A stretch of 64,000 bases of DNA from UBA4742 sp963773335 (GTDB taxonomy: Bacteria; Actinomycetota; Acidimicrobiia; Acidimicrobiales; Acidimicrobilacustridaceae). The DNA lies in assembly GCA_963773335.1 (NCBI GenBank), contig CAVZAT010000004.1, positions 372,001-436,000 on the forward strand. The letters run 5' to 3'. Positions within the stretch are counted from its first letter, which is position 1. Every line of letters starts with the position of its first letter. Positions 1 to 8,937 of the stretch are shown piece after piece. The notes beneath the pieces are model-generated. The model searched no databases. It had not been told where the DNA came from and worked only from the letters and a program-made list of their open reading frames with translations. A program made the translations under genes and the position numbers.

Positions 1-306
1 GTTGATCTTGTGGGAGCCCGTGTGGTTGAGGTCCTCGCGCTTGAGCAGGACCCGCACCTCCAGCTCTGCGGAGAGGCGGTGGCACTCGGTCATCGGCGAC
101 GGCCGGCCGGCGTAGTCGCGCAGGAGGTCGTCGAGCTCGGAGACGAAGCCAGGGTCACCCCAGGCGTCTCGAAACGCCTCCTCCAGCTCGAGGCAGGCCG
201 GCATCAGCGTCTCGGGCACGAACCGCCCGCCGAACTCGCCGAACCGTCCGTCGGCCGTCGGTTCGCCCATCGACGCCACGATCTGGGGCGGGTCGGTAGC
301 GGACAA
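1..306 (-). CDS. trpB: Tryptophan synthase beta subunit, N-terminal part (cut by window edge)
   Basis: TrpB joins indole and L-serine to make tryptophan, using PLP, in the cytosolic TrpA2B2 complex. Only the first 102 codons are in the window. The family's PLP-lysine motif is seen at the very edge (LNHTGSHKIN, lysine at residue 100), preceded by the usual FGGRFVPETL stretch. The start is a TTG at 306-304, preceded five bases away by a GAGGAG ribosome-binding site (312-317). It lies 50 nt downstream of trpF, as in a trp operon running leftwards. Confidence 0.96.
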   Translation of the reverse strand, partial: MSATDPPQIVASMGEPTADGRFGEFGGRFVPETLMPACLELEEAFRDAWGDPGFVSELDDLLRDYAGRPSPMTECHRLSAELEVRVLLKREDLNHTGSHKIN

Positions 307-356
307 GGGGGCTCCTCAGAGGGTGCGAACTGGGTGGGACGGCTCGGACGGCGGGT

Positions 357-1100
357 TCAACCGGCCGAGCGATCATCTTCCCAGTCGTAGAAGGCCGATC
401 CCTCATCGGTATCGGTCTGGTCGCCATCGGGGCCCGACGGGTCGCCCTCGCCAGCCATCGGCGCATCCAGGTCGACGGTCTCCTCGCCGAGATCGATCCC
501 CGCCTGCTTGGCCGCGTTCACGAAGCGCATGAGCTTGGACACGTCCTTGCGGCCCGGCTCACGCTCCACGCCACTCGAGACGTCCACGCCCCAGGGGCGG
601 ACGCGGGCGATCGCCTCGCCCACGTTCTCCGGCGTCAGGCCGCCGGCCAGGATGACCCGCCGGTCGAGGGGCAGGCCCTCGGCCAACACCCAGTCGAACA
701 CCTGGCCCGACCCCGGGGTGGGCGAGTCGATCAAGACGGCATCAGCCGCCTGGTACTCGTCGATGCGCTCCAGCATGCGGTCGCCGGCCGCGAAGGCCTG
801 GATCAGGAACTGCACGCGCTGGCGGATCCACTTGCCCTCGGCTGGGGTCTCGTGGCCGTGCAGCTGCACCCCGTGCAGGCCGGCGGCGTTGACCATCTCG
901 ACCACCCGACGCGACGCCTCGTCGCGGAACAGACCCAGGGTCATGACCTCAGGTGGCAGGCGGCGAGTGATGTCGCGGACCTGGCTCACCGCGATCTGGC
1001 GCGGCGAGGGAGCGAACACGAAGCCGACGGCGTCGGCGCCCATGGCCACCGCCAACAAGGCATCCTCCTCGTTGGTGATGCCGCAGATCTTGACGAACAC
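357..1100 (-). CDS. trpF: Phosphoribosylanthranilate isomerase
   Basis: TrpF performs the Amadori rearrangement of phosphoribosylanthranilate in tryptophan synthesis. The 247-residue product has the (beta/alpha)8 family signatures: KICGIT at 4-9 with the catalytic cysteine at 6, the catalytic aspartate at about 125 (LIDSPTPGSG), and the phosphate-binding strands LAGGLTPENV and VDVSSGVE. The start is GTG at 1100. The protein is about 40 residues longer than usual because of an acidic, probably disordered C-terminal tail (205-247, DQTDTDEGSAFYDWEDD). It lies between trpC and trpB in a leftward trp operon. Confidence 0.95.
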   Translation of the reverse strand: MFVKICGITNEEDALLAVAMGADAVGFVFAPSPRQIAVSQVRDITRRLPPEVMTLGLFRDEASRRVVEMVNAAGLHGVQLHGHETPAEGKWIRQRVQFLIQAFAAGDRMLERIDEYQAADAVLIDSPTPGSGQVFDWVLAEGLPLDRRVILAGGLTPENVGEAIARVRPWGVDVSSGVEREPGRKDVSKLMRFVNAAKQAGIDLGEETVDLDAPMAGEGDPSGPDGDQTDTDEGSAFYDWEDDRSAG

Positions 1101-1192
1101 CCCGACACCGTACCGGCGCCATCGGCGTCGACGATGGCTTTGATTCAGCCGGCCGAGCCCACACCGGTCTCAGCCGTCGGGTGGTGGCGGGT

Positions 1193-1975
1193 TCAACCCG
1201 CGTTGCGCAACGAGGCCACCGCCGCCTCCGGATCGCCCGAGGTCACCAGCGACTCCCCCACCAGCACGGCGTGGTAGCCGGCGCGGCGCAGCGCAGCGGC
1301 GTCGAGAGCATCGCGCACACCGGACTCGGCCACCGTGACCACCCCCGGTGGCATCGCCGCGGCCAGCCGCACGGCCCGCCCGGTGTCCACCTCGAAGGTG
1401 ATCAGGTCGCGCTGGTTCACCCCGATCAGGTCCGCGCCGATCGCCACCGCCCGCGCCAGTTCCGCCTCGTCGTGGATCTCGACCAGGACGTCCAGATCGA
1501 GCTGGCGGCCGAGGGCGGCGAAGTCGGCCAGCTCCGCGTCGTCGAGGGCGGCCGCGATCAACAGCACGGCGTCGGCGCCCAGCAGGCGGGCATCGACGAC
1601 GTCGCGGGCCGACACGGTGAAGTCCTTGCGCAGCACCGGCAGTCCCGACGCCTGGCGCGCCGAGGCCAGGTCGCCGTCACGGGCCCCGAAGAACTCGACG
1701 TCGGTGAGGACCGACAGGCACGACGCACCGCCGGCCCGATAGGCGCGGGCCAGGGCGGCCGGATCGAGATCGACGGCCAGGTCCCCCTTGGAGGGCGAGC
1801 GACGCTTGACCTCGGCGATGACACCCAGCCCGTTGACCGCGCCTGCCGCGACCGCGGCGCGCCAGCCCCGAGTGGGTTCCAATCCGCCGGCCCGCTCGAC
1901 CAGTCGATCGAGTGGTCGTTGATCGGCGCTGGCCGCGGCCCGATGGGCCTCGAGGATGTGGTCGAGGTAGGTCAG
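1193..1975 (-). CDS. trpC: Indole-3-glycerol phosphate synthase, probable CTG start
   Basis: TrpC closes the indole ring to give indole-3-glycerol phosphate. Family motifs are the KRRSPSKG loop (57-64), VLRKDF, GVNQRDL, VAESGV and the terminal VGESLV. The first ATG/GTG/TTG in frame is a TTG at 1882, which would delete the conserved N-terminal helix (TYLDHILEAHR). Extending upstream restores that helix. The only usable codon there is CTG at 1975-1973, overlapping the TGA of the preceding small ORF as CTGA. This gives 260 residues, the normal family length. Translational coupling to the upstream ORF, or a substituted base in the assembly, are the two explanations. Confidence 0.9.
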   Translation of the reverse strand: MTYLDHILEAHRAAASADQRPLDRLVERAGGLEPTRGWRAAVAAGAVNGLGVIAEVKRRSPSKGDLAVDLDPAALARAYRAGGASCLSVLTDVEFFGARDGDLASARQASGLPVLRKDFTVSARDVVDARLLGADAVLLIAAALDDAELADFAALGRQLDLDVLVEIHDEAELARAVAIGADLIGVNQRDLITFEVDTGRAVRLAAAMPPGVVTVAESGVRDALDAAALRRAGYHAVLVGESLVTSGDPEAAVASLRNAG

Positions 1976-2130
1976 TGAGCCAGACCCTTGCCCGGGTGCG
2001 CGGTGGCGGCCGCCAGGATCGGCCCGTCACCACCCAGCAATGGCTCGATCTCGGTGAACAGGTTGGCCACCGCTTCGTCGCGCTTGCCGGGCTGAGCGGT
2101 GAGCTTGGCGAACATGCTGGACTTGGACAT
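1972..2130 (-). CDS. 52-residue ORF resembling both ends of an antibiotic-biosynthesis-monooxygenase (ABM) protein
   Basis: The ORF starts with ATG at 2130 and ends in a TGA that overlaps the probable trpC start by 4 nt. The N-terminus (MFAKLTAQPGKRDEAV) looks like the opening strand and helix of small ABM-domain proteins. The last 20 residues (LLGG...AHPGKGL) look like their C-terminal tail, so the central part of the ferredoxin-like fold appears to be missing. This comparison is from memory of the family. It may be an internally deleted relic kept for coupling to trpC, a real micro-protein, or an assembly deletion. No function is assigned. Confidence 0.5.
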   Translation of the reverse strand: MSKSSMFAKLTAQPGKRDEAVANLFTEIEPLLGGDGPILAAATAHPGKGLAH

Positions 2131-2174
2131 GGGTCGCACCCTATCCGGGCCCGCCGCGCCGCCGGGTCGGCGGC

Positions 2175-2711
2175 TCAGTCGCGCTCGCTGTCCAGGCTTC
2201 GCAGCACGGCCAGGACCGGAGCCAGCGCGAAGGTGATCCCCGACAGCACCAGGCAGGACACGCCGAACACCAGCAGCGGACCGAAGCCGGTGACCAGCCC
2301 GGCCGACAGCCCGAACACCGCGGCGATCAGCAACAGGGCCGGGGCCAGCTGCACGGCCCTGGGCAGGCGGGCGCCCCGCCCGATGGGGGCATCGTCGAGC
2401 AGTGCGGCATAGTCGGTGTCGTCGTCGTCGTAGGGCACGAACACGGCGTCGGGCTCGGGCGCGGCCACCGGTCGGCGCACCGTCGGTCCCAGACCCATGC
2501 GCTCGTCGTAACGGCGCCGGGACTCGGGGTCGCCGAGAACGGCCCAGGCCTGGTTGAGGCGGCGGATCTCCGCCTCGTTGGCGGCGCGGACGTCGCCATC
2601 GGCGTCGACGTGGAAGTCCGGGTGGCTCTGTCGGGCCAACCGCACGTAGGCCTGGCGGATCTCGCGCAGCGGGGCGTCGACGCCGACCCCCAGCACGTCG
2701 TAGTGCGTCAC
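2175..2711 (-). CDS. J-domain protein with two C-terminal membrane segments
   Basis: The 178-residue protein begins with a canonical J domain (about residues 2-68; YDVLGV start, HPD motif at 31-33, and the helix IV region RRYDERMG). J domains stimulate the ATPase of DnaK-type Hsp70. There is no Gly/Phe region or zinc finger, so this is a type III J protein. Residues of about 115-170 form two hydrophobic helices, suggesting that it recruits Hsp70 to the membrane. Start is GTG at 2711. It precedes the small ABM-like ORF and trpC on the same strand, 44 nt apart, but a role in tryptophan synthesis is not implied. Confidence 0.85.
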   Translation of the reverse strand: MTHYDVLGVGVDAPLREIRQAYVRLARQSHPDFHVDADGDVRAANEAEIRRLNQAWAVLGDPESRRRYDERMGLGPTVRRPVAAPEPDAVFVPYDDDDTDYAALLDDAPIGRGARLPRAVQLAPALLLIAAVFGLSAGLVTGFGPLLVFGVSCLVLSGITFALAPVLAVLRSLDSERD

Positions 2712-2809
2712 GCTCCGATGCTAGGACCAGTCATCCGTCGAGCGATGGGTCGAGCGGTGCGGGGACCCGTCCGCCGCGCCGACGGTCGCGGATGCGAGCA
2801 TGGTCCATC

Positions 2810-3490
<681 letters not shown>

Positions 3491-3549
3491 CCACGCGCCT
3501 GATCGTCGAATCACGAAAATCCTCACATGTGGCGGCCACACTGGGAGCC

Positions 3550-5037
3550 ATGAGACGTCGCATCACCCTGGCCATCCTGGGGACCGTGGCCGCGGCGTTG
3601 ATCTTCGCCGGGCTGGGCACCCTGGCCCTCAACCGGGTCGGGGACCGCAACACCGCGGCCAAGGACCTGCGCCAGCAGGCCGAAGCCACCTCGGCCATCC
3701 TGAACCTGCAGCCCCGAGGCACGCCACGCCAGAAGGTCGTCCAGCTGCGCAACGCCCTCAACCTCAAAGATGTCGGCCTGGTCATCCTCGACGCCCAGAA
3801 CCAGCCCCGGACCGATCTGGGCGACCCCATCCCGTTCGGCGTGGTCCTCACCCCGGAGGACTACACCGCGCTGCGGTCCGGCCAGATCGTCACCGGGTCC
3901 CGACCGGCCGAGGTGTGGGCCGCGGTCCCCCTGAGCGACACCGCCGGCACCAACACCAAGCTCATGGGCGTCCTCTTCCTCACCCGCAACACCGCCCAGC
4001 CCCTGGGCAGCGGCGTGGGCTGGTTCATCCTGGCCTCGGTGGCCACGCTGGTGCTGGGCGCCATCATCGCGGCCCGGCTCAGCCGCCGGCTCACCAAGCC
4101 GCTGACCGATGCCACCGCGGCAACAGCCCACATCGCCCACGGCGACCTGTCCGTCCGCCTCCCCGAGCATCACGCCGGCTCGACCGACGAGCTCGACGCC
4201 CTGGCCCGCTCCATCAACGAGATGGCCGACTCCCTGGAACGCTCCCGTGGACTGGAGCGCCAGTTCCTGTTGTCGGTGTCGCACGACCTGCGCACGCCCC
4301 TGACGTCGATCCGCGGCTACGCCGAGGCCATCGCGGATGGCGCCGCGCCCGACGCCGGACAGGCCGCCGGGGTGATCCTGGCCGAGTCCCGGCGCCTCGA
4401 ACGACTGGTCCGCGACCTGCTCGATCTGGCCAAGCTGGAGGGACGTCAGTTCTCGCTGCATCTGATCTCGGCGGACGTGGCCGAGCTGATGGTCGACTCG
4501 GTGGACGGGTTCCGGCGCGAGGTGGAGAGCTCGGACCTGCACCTGAGCCTGCAACGTCCGGCCGCTCCGGTGTGGGCCCTGGCCGACGGTGACCGGTTGG
4601 CCCAGGTGGTGGCCAACCTGATCGAGAACGCGGTCAAGTACGCGGGCCGCACCATCTCGGTGACCGTGGTCGCGGACCCGGCCGCGCCCCGCATCGAGGT
4701 GGCCGACGACGGACCGGGAATCGCCGCCCAGGACCTCCCGCACGTGTTCGAGCGGCTGTACGTGGCTGGCCACGAGCCCAAGCGCAAGGAGATCGGCTCA
4801 GGTCTGGGCCTGGCCATCGCCCGAGAGCTCACCGAGGCCATGGGCGGCAGCATCCGGGCCGAGGCGAACCCGACCGGAGGCACCCGGATGGTCGTCACCC
4901 TGCGACCGTCAGCCGCACCCACGCCGGCGGTCCCCACGCCCCCCTCCGATCCCACCACTCCGTCCCGGCCGGCTTCGGCCGAGGCGGGCACTCGATCGAT
5001 CCCGGCCCCGCCGCCGCGTTACCGCCCGCCGGGCTGA
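3550..5037 (+). CDS. Sensor histidine kinase (HAMP-HisKA-HATPase)
   Basis: The protein of 495 residues has an N-terminal membrane helix (about 5-28), an extracytoplasmic sensor stretch, a second helix (about 156-176) and a HAMP linker. A HisKA domain follows with phospho-acceptor His245 (SVSHDLRTPLTSIRGYAEA). The ATPase domain carries the N box (NLIENAVKYA), G1 (DDGPGI) and G2 (GSGLGLAIA). A proline-rich tail ends it. The start is ATG at 3550 with GGGAG just upstream; upstream in-frame codons would extend over the regulator stop region. It is co-transcribed with the OmpR-type regulator at 2810-3490, with which it should form a two-component system. Confidence 0.93.
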   Translation: MRRRITLAILGTVAAALIFAGLGTLALNRVGDRNTAAKDLRQQAEATSAILNLQPRGTPRQKVVQLRNALNLKDVGLVILDAQNQPRTDLGDPIPFGVVLTPEDYTALRSGQIVTGSRPAEVWAAVPLSDTAGTNTKLMGVLFLTRNTAQPLGSGVGWFILASVATLVLGAIIAARLSRRLTKPLTDATAATAHIAHGDLSVRLPEHHAGSTDELDALARSINEMADSLERSRGLERQFLLSVSHDLRTPLTSIRGYAEAIADGAAPDAGQAAGVILAESRRLERLVRDLLDLAKLEGRQFSLHLISADVAELMVDSVDGFRREVESSDLHLSLQRPAAPVWALADGDRLAQVVANLIENAVKYAGRTISVTVVADPAAPRIEVADDGPGIAAQDLPHVFERLYVAGHEPKRKEIGSGLGLAIARELTEAMGGSIRAEANPTGGTRMVVTLRPSAAPTPAVPTPPSDPTTPSRPASAEAGTRSIPAPPPRYRPPG

Positions 5038-5077
5038 TCCACAGCCGCGTCGACCGCACCAGATCGGTCTGGCTGGC

Positions 5078-5839
5078 TCAACCCGGCCCGCCGTCCACCA
5101 GCGGCAGCGGCCGGATCTCGGCCGGGCGAGGCTCGCCGGCCACCTCTACGGTGGCCGCGGCCGGGACCTCCACCCGTCGGGCGATGAAGGCCAGGGCGAT
5201 GGCCGCACCCAACCTGGGCGAGTACACCGCGCTGGTCACCGCACCGACCACGTCGTCACCCACCGACACGGCCGCGCCCGGCTCGGGCACCTGGTCGCCT
5301 TCGAGCACCAGGCCGCGCAGGTGGCGGGGCACGTTGCCGCCACGCGAATCGATCCGGGCCACCAGCTCCTGGCCCGTGTAGCAGCCCTTGGTGAAGCTCA
5401 CTGACTGCTCGATGAGCCGCTGACCCAACTCGGCCGGGATCACGTCCCCGGTGATCTCCGCCCCGGTGCGGGGCACGCCGGCCTCGATGCGCGCCGCCTC
5501 GAGATCGGCGTCGAGCGTGGCGGGATCGACCGCCGGGCCCGGCTCGAGCTCGAAGGCCACCCGGGCCCGCAGCCTGAAGCGATCGAGTCGGGCCAGCACT
5601 GCCGCCCCGGCGCCTGCATCCACGTCGATGCGGACCCGGTCGGGCTCCTCGGCACGGGTGAGCCGGATCCACCAGCCCATCTTCCCGGTGGGCTCGAGCA
5701 GCAACGACCAGACCGGCCGGCCGGGCGCCATGGCCTCGACGTCCTGGCTGAGCTGGCCCTGCAGGTAGCTGACGACCTCCTCGCCGGTCGCCTCGATGAT
5801 GTCGCGGTGCTGTTCATCGATGATCGGGCTCGGGGTCAC
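5078..5839 (-). CDS. ygfZ: YgfZ/GcvT-domain folate-binding protein
   Basis: YgfZ-family proteins bind tetrahydrofolate and support iron-sulfur enzyme assembly or repair. The 253-residue product contains the defining motif KGCYTGQE at 151-158, including the conserved cysteine, within a GcvT-like fold. The start is GTG at 5839 (MTPSPIIDEQ), overlapping the trpE stop as GTGA, which suggests coupled translation with trpE. An upstream extension in the same frame is arginine- and glycine-rich low-complexity translation of the trpE antisense phase and is not part of the gene. Confidence 0.88.
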   Translation of the reverse strand: MTPSPIIDEQHRDIIEATGEEVVSYLQGQLSQDVEAMAPGRPVWSLLLEPTGKMGWWIRLTRAEEPDRVRIDVDAGAGAAVLARLDRFRLRARVAFELEPGPAVDPATLDADLEAARIEAGVPRTGAEITGDVIPAELGQRLIEQSVSFTKGCYTGQELVARIDSRGGNVPRHLRGLVLEGDQVPEPGAAVSVGDDVVGAVTSAVYSPRLGAAIALAFIARRVEVPAAATVEVAGEPRPAEIRPLPLVDGGPG

Positions 5840-7362
5840 CCTGGCATCCTGCCAGCCCGGCGCTGGGCGGTCATGCGACGGGCGCCGGGCACCGCGCTCA
5901 GCAGGGCCCTGGCCTTGTTGTGGCACTCCAGGTCCTCGTCGGCGGCCACGCTGTCGGCCACCACCCCGGCGCCGGCCTGGACGGCCGCCCGGCCGTCGGG
6001 CCACACCACCATGGTGCGGATGGCGATGGCCGTGTCGATGTTGCCCGAGAAGTCGACGTAGCCGACCACACCGGCGTAGGGCCCGCGCTTGACCGGCTCG
6101 AGGTCGTCGATGATCTCCATGGCCCGCACCTTGGGCGAGCCCGACACCGTCCCGGCCGGGAGCGTGGCCCGCAGCACGTCGATGGGGCTCATCCCCTCAG
6201 CCAGCTGGCCCGAGACCTGCGAGGTCAGGTGCATCACGTGGCTGTAGTGCTCGAGGGTCATCATCTCGTCGACCTGCTCGGTCCCGAAGGTCACCACCCG
6301 GCCCACGTCGTTGCGGGCCAGGTCGACCAGCATGACGTGCTCGGCCAGCTCCTTGGGATGCTCGGACAGCTCTGCGCCCAGGCGTCGGTCCTCCTCCTCG
6401 GTTCGACCCCGCCGGCGCGTGCCCGCGATCGGGCGGGACACCACCCGACCGTCGAGCAGCTGCACCATGGGCTCGGGCGAGCACCCGACCAGCGTCAGCT
6501 CGGGGAGCCGCACGAAGTACATGTAGGGACTGGGATTGACCTGGCGCAGCACGCGGTACGCATCGAACGGATCGGCCTCCAGGTCGAAGTCGAAGCGTTG
6601 CGACAGGACGACCTGGAAGATGTCGCCGGCCAGGATGTGCTCCTTGGCCACCTCCACCGCCTGGCGGTAGGCCCCAGCCGCGGTGGGTGACGTGACCTCG
6701 GGCAGCTCCTCGTCGGTGTCGGGTGGGTCGACCAGTGGCTCGGTCAGTGGACTGGCACCGTCGAGGGCCAGCTGGTCCAGGCGTCCCAAGGCGTCGTCGT
6801 AGAGGGCGTCGAGCTGTTCGGTGCCGGCCTCCGGGGGAACGATCACGTTCTCGATCAGGGTGACCCGCTGGCGCCAGTGGTCGAAGGCGGCCAGCTCTCC
6901 GATGACCGACAGGACGGCATCCGGACTGGAGCGGTCGGCGGGGGCCACGTTGGGCAGGCGCTCGACCTCTCGCACCACGTCGTAGCCCAGGTATCCGATG
7001 AGTCCGCCGTGCAGCGGCGGCAGCTCGTCGAGCGACGGCGACCGGTAGGCGTCCAGGAGCTGTTCGAGCGCCGTGAGGATGCCGTCGTCGATCGACAGGT
7101 CGGCGGGCAGGTCGCCCGAGACCTCCAGGCGCCCGTCCCATGACACCAGGGTGGCGCGGGGATTGCGACCGACGAACGACCACCGGCTCCAGCGCTCGCC
7201 GTGCTCGACCGACTCCAACAGGAATCCGGGTTGGTCGTCGGGGCAGAGCCGGGCGAAGGCCGCCACCGGCGTGATCAGGTCGGCCAGCAACTCGCGCCAC
7301 ACGGGCACGACGGTGTACGTGGCGGCCAGGGCATGGAACCCGGCCCGGTCCGGCTTCGCCAT
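5836..7362 (-). CDS. trpE: Anthranilate synthase component I
   Basis: TrpE makes anthranilate from chorismate and ammonia, the latter supplied by a TrpG glutaminase that is not in this window. The 508-residue product shows the N-terminal regulatory region with the LLES element (tryptophan feedback pocket) and WSRWSFVG. The chorismate-binding core follows, with PIAGTRRRG, DLARNDVGRV and PAGTVSGSPKVRAMEIIDDLEP-type motifs. ATG at 7362 (MAKPDRAGF) is chosen because it precedes the conserved first helix. It lies 17 nt after the hisI stop and overlaps ygfZ by 4 nt, so hisI-trpE-ygfZ probably form one transcript. Confidence 0.95.
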   Translation of the reverse strand: MAKPDRAGFHALAATYTVVPVWRELLADLITPVAAFARLCPDDQPGFLLESVEHGERWSRWSFVGRNPRATLVSWDGRLEVSGDLPADLSIDDGILTALEQLLDAYRSPSLDELPPLHGGLIGYLGYDVVREVERLPNVAPADRSSPDAVLSVIGELAAFDHWRQRVTLIENVIVPPEAGTEQLDALYDDALGRLDQLALDGASPLTEPLVDPPDTDEELPEVTSPTAAGAYRQAVEVAKEHILAGDIFQVVLSQRFDFDLEADPFDAYRVLRQVNPSPYMYFVRLPELTLVGCSPEPMVQLLDGRVVSRPIAGTRRRGRTEEEDRRLGAELSEHPKELAEHVMLVDLARNDVGRVVTFGTEQVDEMMTLEHYSHVMHLTSQVSGQLAEGMSPIDVLRATLPAGTVSGSPKVRAMEIIDDLEPVKRGPYAGVVGYVDFSGNIDTAIAIRTMVVWPDGRAAVQAGAGVVADSVAADEDLECHNKARALLSAVPGARRMTAQRRAGRMPG

Positions 7363-7379
7363 GGGCCGTGCCGAGCCGG

Positions 7380-7742
7380 TCAGGACTCGGGCCCGAACGC
7401 CCGGTAGAAGCAGGAGCGGTTGCCGGTGTGGCAAGCGCCGGCGCCCTCCTGCTCGACCACGAACAACAGGGTGTCGCCGTCGCAGTCGTAGAACGCCTGG
7501 CGGATGTGCTGGCGGTCACCGGAGGTCTCGCCCTTGCACCAGTACTCCTGGCGGGACCGGCTCCAGAACCAGGTGCGGCCGGTCTGGAGCGAGCGGCGGA
7601 GCGATTCCTCGTTCATCCAGGCCATCATCAGCACCGCGCCCGTGCCCTCCTCCTGGACGATGGCGGGCACCAGGCCATGATCGTCGAAGTGCACGGTGGC
7701 CAGCTGCGATTCGGTGAACGGGACGGGCGTGGTGACCGGCAT
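7380..7742 (-). CDS. hisI: Phosphoribosyl-AMP cyclohydrolase
   Basis: HisI hydrolyses the adenine ring of phosphoribosyl-AMP in histidine synthesis. The metal-binding motif DCDGDT and the cysteine motif GACHTGNRSCF are both present, and the length (120 residues) fits a monofunctional HisI without the HisE pyrophosphohydrolase domain. The start is uncertain: ATG at 7742 (MPVTTPV) is used, but ATG at 7775 or GTG at 7778 would add 11-12 residues. It lies upstream of trpE on the same strand. Confidence 0.93.
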   Translation of the reverse strand: MPVTTPVPFTESQLATVHFDDHGLVPAIVQEEGTGAVLMMAWMNEESLRRSLQTGRTWFWSRSRQEYWCKGETSGDRQHIRQAFYDCDGDTLLFVVEQEGAGACHTGNRSCFYRAFGPES

Positions 7743-7791
7743 GGTCCGGTCATCGTAGAGGCCCGCCCGCGCCATCACGAACCAAATCCGA

Positions 7792-8265
7792 TCACAGGTA
7801 GAGCCCGGTCGAGCCCTCCTCGAGGCGGCTGGCCGCCACCGCGTGCACGTCGCGCTCGCGCAGGATCACGTAGTCCTCACCGCGGACCTCGACCTCGTAG
7901 CGGTCCTCCGGGTTGAACAGGACGTGGTCGCCAGTCTCCATGGCCCGAACGTTGGGACCGGTGGCCACCACCTCGGCCCAGGCCAGGCGCTTGCCCATCT
8001 GGGCGGTGGCCGGGATCAGGATGCCCCCGGTGCTGCGCCGCTCGCCTTCGCCGCCGCCCAGCCGCACCAGGATGCGGTCGGTCATCATCTTGATCGGCAG
8101 CTTGTCCACCGCGCCCCCGGTCAGCCGCTCGGCCAGCGTGTCGCCGGGACGGCCCGACGGGGTCTCCGTCGATGGGCTGGTCGAGGCCGCTTCCGGGTCG
8201 GGTGGGGTCGCCGCCGATTCGGAGCCGGCGTCGTCCACGGTCTCGGGCTGGTCGTCGAGGAGCAC
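7792..8265 (-). CDS. GroES-like (Cpn10 fold) protein with long disordered N-terminus
   Basis: Residues of about 60-147 match the chaperonin-10 fold: MMTDRILVRL opening, then TGGILIPATAQ, AEVVATGPNVR, GDHVLFNP, a beta strand pair and YVILRERDVHAV. The first 55 residues are acidic, Pro/Ser/Thr-rich and probably disordered, unlike true GroES (about 97 residues). The GTG start at 8265 is the last plausible one before upstream codons run antisense into the divergent hydrolase gene, 24 nt away. No groEL is adjacent. It may be a divergent co-chaperonin or a GroES-fold protein with another partner. Confidence 0.75.
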   Translation of the reverse strand: MLLDDQPETVDDAGSESAATPPDPEAASTSPSTETPSGRPGDTLAERLTGGAVDKLPIKMMTDRILVRLGGGEGERRSTGGILIPATAQMGKRLAWAEVVATGPNVRAMETGDHVLFNPEDRYEVEVRGEDYVILRERDVHAVAASRLEEGSTGLYL

Positions 8266-8289
8266 GCCCCGACGGTACCGTCTGGGCCG

Positions 8290-8937
8290 ATGAGCCACGA
8301 CCCGCCCGGTCGCGCCGATCCGGAGAAGCTGCGATTCGAGACGGCCGACGGGCTGACCCTGGAAGGTGAGGTGCAGGAGCCGGATCAGGCCCGCGCCGCG
8401 GTGGTGCTGGCGCATCCCCACCCGGCCCAGGGCGGCACCATGCGCTCGTTGGTGACCAGCGAGCTGTTCCGGCTGCTGCCCGAGGCCGGCCTGAGCGCGT
8501 TGCGCTTCAACTTCCGCGGCGTGGAGCGATCCGAGGGCACCCACAGCCACGGCCGCCACGAGCACCTCGACATCGAGGCCGCGGTCGGGGCGCTGGCCGA
8601 CCGCGCCCCCGGACTGACCTTGGTCGTGGCCGGCTGGTCGTTCGGGGCCGATGTCGCCCTGACGGTCTCCGACACCCGGGTGGCCGGGTGGGCGCTGTTG
8701 GCCCCGCCGCTGCGGGTGGTGGACAGATCGGCCATGGTGGCCGCCCACGACGCCCGGCCCAAGCTGGTGATCGTGCCCGAGCGCGACCAGTTCAATCCTC
8801 CGGATGCGGCCCGGGCCACCACCGCCGACTGGGTCGCCACCGAGGTGGCGGTAGTGGCTGGCGCCGACCACTTCTTCGCCGGCCGCACCCGCCAGGCCGC
8901 TGACCGGGTCATCACCTTCGTCGACTCGCTGCTCTAG
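8290..8937 (+). CDS. Alpha/beta hydrolase
   Basis: The 215-residue protein has the small cytosolic alpha/beta-hydrolase layout: HPHPAQGGTM oxyanion-loop region (42-51), nucleophile elbow GWSFG (Ser117), a probable acid at Asp166 (VPERDQF) and His194 (GADHFFAG). The HPHP...GGTM segment is typical of the alpha/beta-hydrolase group that includes DUF-type esterases acting on short acyl esters, but the substrate cannot be told. ATG at 8290 follows the divergent GroES-like gene. Its stop overlaps the hisF stop region by 4 nt in convergent orientation. Confidence 0.85.
   Translation: MSHDPPGRADPEKLRFETADGLTLEGEVQEPDQARAAVVLAHPHPAQGGTMRSLVTSELFRLLPEAGLSALRFNFRGVERSEGTHSHGRHEHLDIEAAVGALADRAPGLTLVVAGWSFGADVALTVSDTRVAGWALLAPPLRVVDRSAMVAAHDARPKLVIVPERDQFNPPDAARATTADWVATEVAVVAGADHFFAGRTRQAADRVITFVDSLL

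Noticed and set aside
10..390. Plus-strand ORF of 126 codons over trpB/trpF
   Set aside because: It is the antisense frame of trpB, with arginine-rich low-complexity translation. Long antisense ORFs of this kind are expected at very high GC and occur over most genes here.
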